A DNA stretch of 45,742 bases from an uncultured Clostridia bacterium (GTDB taxonomy: Bacteria > Bacillota > Clostridia > Oscillospirales > Acutalibacteraceae). Both the position numbers and the translations under genes were made by a program. Positions 40,478 to 45,742 of the stretch are shown here, one piece after another (positions within the stretch are counted from its first letter, which is position 1; every line of letters begins with the position of its first letter). The notes beneath the pieces are model-generated. The model was not told the DNA's origin. It was given only the letters and a program-made list of their open reading frames with translations, and made no database searches. The stretch lies in assembly GCA_947631855.1 (NCBI GenBank), contig CANRMX010000014.1, positions 1 to 45,742 on the forward strand, given 5' to 3'.

Positions 40478-41974
40478 GCGCCGGTAGGCGGCGGGCAGCG
40501 CCTCGATGAGATCGGTGGGCAGCAGGGCCCTTTCGCCCAGACGCTTCGCGCAGAGGTCGCCCGCCAGCCCGTGGACATAAGCCCCCGTCACCGCCGCGTC
40601 AAAGGGCGTGATCCCCTGGGCCAGCAGAGAGGCGATGATCCCGGCCAGCACATCGCCGCTGCCGCCCTTTGCCATACCGGGATTTCCCGTGGGGTTGATC
40701 CCGCACACGCCCTCCGGGTCGGCGATCACCGTGGCCGCGCCCTTGAGGGCCACCACCGCCCCGGTCTCCCGGGCCTTCTCCAGCGCGGCCCCCAGCCGGT
40801 CGGCCTGGATTTCCGCAATGGCGTCCTGGCACAGCCGGGCCATCTCGCCGGGATGGGGGGTCAGCACCAGCGGGGCCTGCACACGCTCCAGCGCGTCGGG
40901 ATTTCGCGCAAGGAAATTCAGCCCGTCCGCATCCAGCACCAGCGGCACATGACAATGGGCCAGCAGGATGGGGCACGCCCGGTCGGCAAGATTTCCCAGC
41001 CCGCAGCCCGCCAGGCATGCCGTGGCCCAGCCCAGGGCCTCCCGGAGCGGCTCCTCCGGGGAGAAGGGGTCGTACAGCGTGAAGATACATTCGGGCAGGG
41101 CCGGGGCCACTATCGGGTACAGGTTTTTGGGGATCGCCACCCGCACCAGCCCTGCGCCGCTGCGCAGCGCCGCCCGTGCCGCCATGATGCACGCCCCCGC
41201 CATGCCTTCGCTGCCGCAGACCAGCAGCAGCTTGCCCATGTCCCCTTTGTTGGCCTGGGCGTCCGGCTGTTTCAGCGGCAAAGCCGCCCTTGGAGCGTCC
41301 GTCTCAAAGCAGCGGGCGCCGCCCATCTCCGTCAATTCCCGCGGCACCCCCACCGGGCGGATCACCACGTCCCCGCAGTATGCCTTGGCGGGATAGGAGG
41401 CGTGGGCGGGCTTCGCCCCGGTGAAGGCTACCGTCACGTCCGCCCGGAACGTCTCCGGCCCTGCCCGGCCCGTGTCGCATTCCGCGCCGCTGGGCAGGTC
41501 GGCGGCGAGCTTCAGTCCCCGCTGGGTGCCGGCAAAGGCCAGCAATTCGGCCACGTCCTCTGGCAGCTCGCCTCGGAAGCTGAACCCGAACACGCAGTCG
41601 AAAAGCACATCGGCGCGGCTGATAGCCTCCTCCGCCTCCCGCCGGGACGCGGAGGCGTCCACCACCGTCACCGTCTCGGGCAGGCGGTCAAAGGCGGTGG
41701 CCGCCAATTGGGTGTGGGGCAGCCCCTGGGCCAGGATCACTGTGCAGTGGACGCCCTGCTCCTGCAGGTACCGGGCGCAGACGAAGCCGTCCCCGCCGTT
41801 ATTGCCCTTGCCGCAGAGGATCGCCGCGAATTTTCCACGCAAAGGCCGCAGCCGCAGGGCGGCTTCTTCGGCCAGGGCCCGACCGGCGTTCTCCATCAGC
41901 GCCTCCATGGAGACGCCCTGTTCCGCCGCGGCGGCCTCCATCCGGCGGATCTCCTCTTTCAAAAACATGCGCAT
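40460..41974 (-). CDS. nnr: Bifunctional NAD(P)H-hydrate epimerase and dehydratase
   Basis: A 504-residue repair enzyme for damaged NADH and NADPH. The N-terminal epimerase (YjeF_N) has GKGNNGGDGFVCARYL; the C-terminal ADP-dependent dehydratase has LVCGSEGMAGA, LTPHPGEMARL and GNPGMAKGGSGDVLAG. The second domain is the ribokinase-like type. ATG 41974 with GGGAGGA 8 nt ahead is preferred over the open frame to 42004. It diverges from the ribU leader. Confidence 0.94.
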   Translation of the reverse strand: MRMFLKEEIRRMEAAAAEQGVSMEALMENAGRALAEEAALRLRPLRGKFAAILCGKGNNGGDGFVCARYLQEQGVHCTVILAQGLPHTQLAATAFDRLPETVTVVDASASRREAEEAISRADVLFDCVFGFSFRGELPEDVAELLAFAGTQRGLKLAADLPSGAECDTGRAGPETFRADVTVAFTGAKPAHASYPAKAYCGDVVIRPVGVPRELTEMGGARCFETDAPRAALPLKQPDAQANKGDMGKLLLVCGSEGMAGACIMAARAALRSGAGLVRVAIPKNLYPIVAPALPECIFTLYDPFSPEEPLREALGWATACLAGCGLGNLADRACPILLAHCHVPLVLDADGLNFLARNPDALERVQAPLVLTPHPGEMARLCQDAIAEIQADRLGAALEKARETGAVVALKGAATVIADPEGVCGINPTGNPGMAKGGSGDVLAGIIASLLAQGITPFDAAVTGAYVHGLAGDLCAKRLGERALLPTDLIEALPAAYRRLTAAR

Positions 41975-41997
41975 GAACGATTCCTCCCACAGGGGTA

Positions 41998-42026
41998 TTG
42001 ACAATCCCGAGCCTACTGCCTATAAT
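41998..42026 (+). promoter_or_regulatory. ribU promoter
   Basis: TTGACA (41998-42003), 17 nt, TATAAT (42021-42026), perfect consensus. Confidence 0.9.
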
Positions 42027-42039
42027 AATACCAGCAAAT

Positions 42040-42190
42040 GGTCTTCGGGGCAAGGTGAAAATCCTGACCGGCAGTGTAAACCTCCCAAGGGGTTCAGTCT
42101 GCGAGCCGTGCGCCGGCAATTGTCGGCGGCCACGGTCGATCTGGTGAGATTCCAGTACCGACGGTACAGTCCGGATGGAAGAAGACGCGG
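42040..42190 (+). promoter_or_regulatory. FMN riboswitch (RFN element)
   Basis: Hallmarks in order: TCTTCGGGGCAAGGTGAAA at the 5' side, CCTGACCGGCAGT, CAGTCTGCGAGC, GGTGAGATTCCAGTACCGAC, GGTACAGTCCGGATGGAAGA. These are the conserved pieces of the six-helix FMN aptamer. It is followed by an intrinsic terminator, so FMN should switch ribU off by early termination. Confidence 0.96.
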
Positions 42191-42221
42191 GCGCGCAAGT
42201 GTTCGCTTTTGATTTTCCCCC

Positions 42222-42243
42222 AGGCGCTTTGTGCGCCTTTTTT
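42222..42243 (+). terminator. FMN riboswitch expression-platform terminator
   Basis: AGGCGC-TTTGT-GCGCCT with six T, about 55 bp before the ribU start. Confidence 0.85.
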
Positions 42244-42298
42244 CATGCCGTGCCGCCCCTTTCACCATCCTGCGAAATTTTTTGAAAGGATGATTCCC

Positions 42299-42889
42299 GT
42301 GAAAGTCTCCAATGTCCGAAAGATCGCCATTTCCGCCATCATGGGCGCGGTGGCCGCAGTGCTGATGTTCTTGAGCTTCAGCCTGCCCATCATCCCCAGC
42401 TTCATCAAGCTGGATTTCTCCGAGCTGCCCGCGCTGATCGCTTCCTTTGCCATCGGGCCCCTGTGCGGCGCGGCGGTGTGCTTCGTCAAGAACCTGATCA
42501 ACCTGTTCTTCACCACCACCGCCGGCGTGGGCGAGCTGTGCAATTTCCTGCTGGGCGTGGCCTTTGTGGTACCGGCGGGGCTGGTGTATCAGAAGATGAA
42601 AACCCGCAAGGGCGCGCTGATCGCCTCCCTCATCGGCGCGGCGGCCATGGCAATTTTCAGCCTGCCGCTGAACTATTTCGTAACTTACCCGGCCTATGTG
42701 GTGTTCTACGGCCTGCCCATGGAGGGCATCATGGCGATGTATCAGGCCATCAATCCCCACACCGAGACGCTGTTCCAGGCCCTGCTTTGGTTCAACGTGC
42801 CGTTCACCTTCGCCAAGGGGCTATGCGACGTGGCCCTGACCTTCCTGGTCTACAAGCGCCTGTCGCCCATCATTCGGGGAACGGCCTGA
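42299..42889 (+). CDS. ribU: Riboflavin ECF transporter substrate-binding subunit RibU
   Basis: A 196-residue protein with six membrane helices; the early AISAIMGAVAAVLMF and SFIKLDFSELPALIASFAIGP blocks are typical of RibU. It needs the shared EcfAA'T energising module, not present here. The FMN riboswitch in front confirms the substrate. An ATG at 42290 abuts GAAAGG; the GTG at 42299, 9 nt after that ribosome site, is the likelier start. Confidence 0.93.
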   Translation: MKVSNVRKIAISAIMGAVAAVLMFLSFSLPIIPSFIKLDFSELPALIASFAIGPLCGAAVCFVKNLINLFFTTTAGVGELCNFLLGVAFVVPAGLVYQKMKTRKGALIASLIGAAAMAIFSLPLNYFVTYPAYVVFYGLPMEGIMAMYQAINPHTETLFQALLWFNVPFTFAKGLCDVALTFLVYKRLSPIIRGTA

Positions 42890-42903
42890 GGCCGCAGGCA
42901 CGT

Positions 42904-42946
42904 CGCGCTTCGCGCACGTTTGCGTGCGCTGGCGAGTGCTGGAAAC
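42904..42946 (+). repeat. Dispersed repeat R2, copy 3
   Basis: Same as 28495-28539 with minor changes. It lies between ribU and toxin-antitoxin module D. A GC hairpin (CCTGCCC-GTA-GGGCGGG) at about 43034-43050 follows, then bases nearly identical to 14103-14144. Confidence 0.75.
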
Positions 42947-43084
42947 AACTGCCCCCATCGCGGAATTTATTTCCTACTGGAAACTGGTGGGCGCCGCCTA
43001 CACGCTACTTACTCCGATCCACAAAAAAACCTCCCTGCCCGTAGGGCGGGGAATTATAACGATTAAACGTACTTGGGTAAACAC

Positions 43085-43113
43085 TTGACAAATTCTCGGC
43101 TGTTTGCTATAAT
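43085..43113 (+). promoter_or_regulatory. Antitoxin RNA promoter, copy D
   Basis: TTGACA (43085-43090), 17 nt, TATAAT (43108-43113). Confidence 0.85.
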
Positions 43114-43119
43114 AAAGAC

Positions 43120-43214
43120 ACAAAGGGAAACTTGCCGGTAAGCGGCATGGCCCTCGGAATTGTGATTACAGAAAGTAACCGCGTTCCTTAGCCGGAGCGG
43201 TTACTTTCTGTCTA
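43120..43214 (+). ncRNA. Type I antitoxin RNA candidate, copy D
   Basis: Same 5' element and a perfect 14-bp terminator stem ACAGAAAGTAACCG (43168-43181) with 43198-43211, then TTAAT-type bases. Closest to copy A, with its one stem mismatch repaired. Confidence 0.7.
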
Positions 43215-43287
43215 TTAATGCGACGATCAGAGTAACGATGATGCTGAGCACCATCAGACTGAGATGTAGCACTTCATAAACAGTAAT
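43201..43287 (-). CDS. Holin-like small toxin peptide, copy D (AUU start)
   Basis: A 28-codon frame ITVYEVLHLSLMVLS with tail ALIDRK. It starts at AUU, 7 nt after GGAGGG. It differs from copy A by Ala-Val, Ser-Thr and Val-Ile and several silent changes. Confidence 0.65.
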   Translation of the reverse strand: MTVYEVLHLSLMVLSIIVTLIVALIDRK

Positions 43288-43439
43288 GCTGCATCCCTCC
43301 CTTCGTCCAGAGATTCCCGTTTTTGTGACGGGTTTCTATGTCATCGGGAGAGTTTAGCACCCCTCTCCCGTTTCCGGGTGGAGGGCCAACCGCCTACCGT
43401 TACTGGCAAGTATTCCCGCGCCGTATCCGGCGCAAGAAA

Positions 43440-43468
43440 AGTATAACAGAGAATCCCCGAAATTGCAA
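43440..43468 (-). promoter_or_regulatory. Toxin promoter, copy D
   Basis: Minus strand TTGCAA (43463-43468), 17 nt, TATACT (43440-43445). The extended TGC is changed to TGT. Confidence 0.7.
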
Positions 43469-43515
43469 GCAAAAGCGGGGGCTTTCGCACTATCCGTATC
43501 TCTCTGAAGCGAGGC

Positions 43516-43544
43516 TTGACAACCCGCCACGTTTTTGCTATAAT
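43516..43544 (+). promoter_or_regulatory. Antitoxin RNA promoter, copy E
   Basis: TTGACA (43516-43521), 17 nt, TATAAT (43539-43544). Confidence 0.85.
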
Positions 43545-43550
43545 AAAGAC

Positions 43551-43643
43551 ACAAAGGGAAACTTGCCGGTAAGCGGCAGCCCTCAGATTGTAGTTACAAG
43601 AAGTAACCGTTGTCCTTGGGTGGGAGCGGTTACTTCTTGTTTA
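43551..43643 (+). ncRNA. Type I antitoxin RNA candidate, copy E
   Basis: Same layout, with a perfect 14-bp terminator stem ACAAGAAGTAACCG (43596-43609) with 43627-43640. The 5' element is shortened to GCGGCAGCCCTC (other copies GCGGCATGGCCCTC). Confidence 0.7.
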
Positions 43644-43716
43644 TTAATGCGACAATCAGCGAAACGATGATGCTGAGCACCATCAGACTGAGATGTAGCG
43701 CTTCATAAACAGTAAT
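43630..43716 (-). CDS. Holin-like small toxin peptide, copy E (AUU start)
   Basis: A 28-codon frame ITVYEALHLSLMVLS with tail ALINKK, the same protein as copy B but with silent codon changes (for example GTG to GTT, TCT to TCG) and AUU instead of AUA at the start. Confidence 0.65.
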   Translation of the reverse strand: MTVYEALHLSLMVLSIIVSLIVALINKK

Positions 43717-43867
43717 GCTGCATCCCTCCTTTGCCCAAAGATTCCCATCTTGTCGATGGGTTTCTATGTCATCGGGAGAGTTTAGCACCCCTCTCCCGTT
43801 TCCGGGTGGAGGGCCAACCGCCTACCGTTACTGGCAAGTATTCCCACGCCGTATTCGGCGCAAGGAC

Positions 43868-43896
43868 AGTATAGCAGAAAATCCCAGAAAAAGCAA
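43868..43896 (-). promoter_or_regulatory. Toxin promoter, copy E
   Basis: Minus strand TTGCTT (43891-43896), 17 nt, TGC-TATACT (-10 at 43868-43873). Confidence 0.75.
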
Positions 43897-43957
43897 GAAA
43901 AAGAAAAAGAGGGCAATAAGAATCTTTCTTTGGCGGCACCTAACTTAAGAAAGAAGA

Positions 43958-43982
43958 GCCTCCTCGCTTACGGCGGGGAGGC
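43958..43982. repeat. GC hairpin repeat (imperfect)
   Basis: Variant of 29049-29075; the preceding 45 bp also match 29005-29048. Confidence 0.65.
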
Positions 43983-44052
43983 ATTTCTATCTTAGTCGGG
44001 TCAGGCCAAGTGCGCGCAGCCTCAGGCTGACAGGCTGAGCCTGTATTCACTT

Positions 44053-44115
44053 CGCGGGCTCCGTTCGCTCCGCTCACTTGCCGAGCAGAGGACGCAGGTT
44101 TTCGGTCGCGCCCGA
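44053..44115 (-). repeat. Dispersed repeat R1, copy 3 (inverted)
   Basis: Reverse complement of the 15091 and 29325 elements. Confidence 0.75.
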
Positions 44116-44128
44116 CAGGTATAAAAAA

Positions 44129-44155
44129 GCCTCCCCGCCCGTAGGGCGGGGAGGC
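44129..44155. repeat. GC hairpin repeat
   Basis: A perfect 12-bp stem GCCTCCCCGCCC with loop GTA. The 30 bp after it repeat the bases after the 43958 hairpin. Confidence 0.75.
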
Positions 44156-44227
44156 ATTCCTATCTTAGTCAAGTCAAGCCAAGCAAAGTTCTTTTTGCCT
44201 CCTTGTATTATAGAGTAGTAGTTTTTG

Positions 44228-44395
44228 ATGACCCTCTCTAAGGTCATGTGCTACACTGTAAGGGATGCTGTGGATTGGTTCTTGCCTCCTACCGCAAGAC
44301 GGTTCAAAAAAGGCTCCGACCACAGCCCCTTGCAGTTTTGTTGATCAGTTAGATACCGCCAGACGGTTGATGTAGAACAAGGTTACAAGGCAAGG
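44228..44395 (+). ncRNA. Bridge RNA candidate of the IS110 element
   Basis: Three structures in order: a 5' hairpin ATGACC/GGTCAT (44228-44233, 44242-44247); a first large stem GCTGTGG (44267-44273)/CCACAGC (44320-44326) with an internal loop (44274-44280 and 44299-44319) and inner hairpin CTTGC/GCAAG; a second stem CCTTGC (44328-44333)/GCAAGG (44390-44395) continued by TTGTT/AACAA, with an internal loop and inner hairpin ACCG/CGGT. A 5' hairpin plus two looped stems is the plan of the IS621 bridge RNA, whose loops bind target and donor DNA. Confidence 0.6.
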
Positions 44396-44439
44396 CGTTT
44401 GTGGATACAGCATCAAATCTATCATCTGGAGGTTCGTGT

Positions 44440-45621
44440 ATGGTTTGTATCGGAATTGATGTGGCCAAGGACAAGCACGACTGTTTCATTCTGTCCTCAG
44501 AAGGTCAAGTTCTGGCAGACGTGTTCACCATCCCCAACAGCATGGAGGGATTTCAACTCCTGTTGGAGAAGATCCGTGGTTGCGTTTCTCCCCAAGACAG
44601 CATAAAAGTAGGACTTGAGGCGACCGGGCATTACAGCTATAACCTCTTGGGGTTCCTTCTTGACTGCGGCCTGGCAACCTATGTCTTGAATCCCCTGCAC
44701 ACCAATCTGTATCGGAAAAGCCTTTCCTTGCGGAAAACTAAGACCGACCGAGTGGATGCGCGTACCGTTGCGGCTATGCTGTTGTCCGATGTGGGCCTCA
44801 AGCCCTACACGAATACAGTATACCACAACGAGGAGCTAAAGTCACTCACAAGATACAGATTTGATAAAGTCAGGGAACGTGCCAAACTCAAGACATCCAT
44901 TTCCCGCTTGGTCTGCATCCTGTTCCCGGAGTTGGAGAATCTGGTTCCTTCCCTCCACATGAAATCCGTATACGCCCTTCTGGAGGAATTCCCGGGCGCT
45001 AAACAGATCGCTGCATCCAACCTTACTCGATTGAAGTTTCTGCTGGCTGACGCATCTAAAGGCCACTATGGGCGGGAAGTCGCGGTGGCTATCCGAGACG
45101 CTGCCAGATCCTCTATTGGCTCTTTTATGCCTGCCAAGTCTTTGGAGCTGCGGCATACCATCCGTCTCATCCGGGAACTGGATGCTGAAATCGAAGATAT
45201 TGAAGGTTCTATCCAGTCCCTTATGCATGAATTGAACTCTCCCATTACCACCATTCCCGGACTTGGGTTCCGTATGGCCGCTATGATCCTGGCTGAGGTG
45301 GGTGACTTCTCTCGCTTTGATTCGCCGGACAAGCTCCTTGCTTACGCAGGTTTGTCCCCTTCTACCTACCAATCTGGGCAACTCAACAACTGCTATGCCC
45401 ACATGGAAAAGCGAGGTTCCAGATACCTGCGCTATGCCATCTACAACGCTACAAAGTACGTCTGCCATTGGGACCCAACCTTTGCCGCATATCTCGCCAG
45501 GAAGCGTTCTGAAGGCAAGCACTACAATGTTGCCTTGTCCCACGCTGCCAAGAAACTGGTGCGGCTCATCTACGCTATGGAGAAGTCCGGGCTGCCTTAC
45601 AAACCGGCAAACGCCGCTTAA
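44440..45621 (+). CDS. IS110-family transposase (DEDD/Ser recombinase)
   Basis: A 393-residue transposase. The N-terminal RuvC-like DEDD domain has IGIDVAKDKHD, GLEATGHYS and KTDRVDARTVA; a helical middle follows, then the Transposase_20 domain with ITTIPGLGF, FDSPDKLLAYAGLSPS and the catalytic serine region STYQSGQ, and KRGSRYLRYAI. Length is normal and the gene is intact. ATG 44440 has GGAGG 8 nt ahead; the open frame from 44401 runs into the guide RNA region. Codon use looks less GC-rich than in the neighbours, fitting a mobile gene. Confidence 0.95.
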   Translation: MVCIGIDVAKDKHDCFILSSEGQVLADVFTIPNSMEGFQLLLEKIRGCVSPQDSIKVGLEATGHYSYNLLGFLLDCGLATYVLNPLHTNLYRKSLSLRKTKTDRVDARTVAAMLLSDVGLKPYTNTVYHNEELKSLTRYRFDKVRERAKLKTSISRLVCILFPELENLVPSLHMKSVYALLEEFPGAKQIAASNLTRLKFLLADASKGHYGREVAVAIRDAARSSIGSFMPAKSLELRHTIRLIRELDAEIEDIEGSIQSLMHELNSPITTIPGLGFRMAAMILAEVGDFSRFDSPDKLLAYAGLSPSTYQSGQLNNCYAHMEKRGSRYLRYAIYNATKYVCHWDPTFAAYLARKRSEGKHYNVALSHAAKKLVRLIYAMEKSGLPYKPANAA

Positions 45622-45678
45622 TCTTTTCTCTCATCCTTTGCTTTCGGCGCCCTCACGGGTGCCTGTTCTCCTATACCC

Positions 45679-45742
45679 TTTTTGCCGTCTTGCAATCCAC
45701 CTTCCCCTCTTTACATTTTTTCATTTTCCCTCTTGACTTCTA
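45679..45742. repeat. Terminal direct repeat (second copy)
   Basis: Identical to bases 1-64. It lies 57 bp after the transposase stop, in the element's right end. Confidence 0.8.

Larger units (their letters stand above)
44200..45742 (+). mobile_element. IS110-family insertion sequence (left end approximate)
   Basis: It consists of a non-coding left end with a bridge-RNA-like structure, one transposase gene, and about 120 bp of right end whose last 64 bp recur at 1-64. No terminal inverted repeat is seen, as expected for the IS110 group. The left border could not be fixed; it lies after the repeat at 44155 and before 44228. The right border is inferred at or near 45742. Confidence 0.75.

Noticed and set aside
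44186-44205. Likeness between the sequence near the IS left border (GTTCTTTTTGCCTCC) and the bridge RNA (GGTTCTTGCCTCC)
   Set aside because: It could be a target-guide match, but the bases fall in the inner hairpin of the stem and not the loop, and the border is unknown.

Overview
This is a GC-rich stretch of chromosome from an anaerobic, gut-type Firmicute, most likely class Clostridia and near Oscillospiraceae. I infer this from gene style only: a single-chain PurL, a Trp T-box, an FMN riboswitch, rubrerythrin, strong GGAGG ribosome sites and TTGACA/TATAAT promoters. The species cannot be named. The first 64 and last 64 bases are identical and lie in the right end of an IS110-type element, so the window looks like a contig bounded by a multi-copy insertion sequence.

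Layout. 0-8 kb: an orphan solute-binding lipoprotein with a long structured leader, a TtcA-like tRNA thiolase, an Old Yellow Enzyme reductase, an AI-2E family permease with a zinc-ribbon membrane protein, rubrerythrin, tRNA-Val(GAC) and a GT2 glycosyltransferase. 8-14 kb: purL, alr and a double GNAT protein. 15-25 kb: GH2 beta-galactosidase, a very large GT-C fusion, rsmA and another large GT-C-like membrane protein. 25-28.5 kb: an ABC exporter and a GH20 hexosaminidase. 29.4-37.7 kb: a Gfo/Idh oxidoreductase and a complete trpEGDCFBA operon led by a tryptophan T-box with two tandem terminators. 37.8-42.9 kb: asparaginase, a duplicated PF06541 membrane protein, bifunctional Nnr, and an FMN riboswitch controlling ribU. 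44.2-45.7 kb: an IS110 element with a recognisable bridge RNA.

The most unusual content lies between the genes. A roughly 400-bp module occurs five times: two in tandem at 14.1-15.0 kb, one at 28.6-29.0 kb, two in tandem at 43.1-43.9 kb. Each encodes a 28-31 residue holin-like membrane peptide on the minus strand from its own promoter and long leader, and a convergent ~90-nt plus-strand RNA whose terminator overlaps the 3' end of the toxin mRNA. This is the layout of TxpA/RatA-type type I toxin-antitoxin systems. Four of the five toxin frames have no AUG at the start position and appear to begin at AUA or AUU; the fifth has AUG at the matching place. The antitoxin RNA and the toxin leader share an element ending in GGCCCUC that could pair with the toxin ribosome site, in trans and in cis. 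The modules are surrounded by dispersed palindromic repeats of three families.

Biosynthesis (Trp, purine, D-Ala), cofactor uptake (riboflavin) and repair (NADHX), glycan trimming and cell-surface glycosylation account for most of the ordinary genes. No CRISPR array, prophage or conjugation gene was seen.
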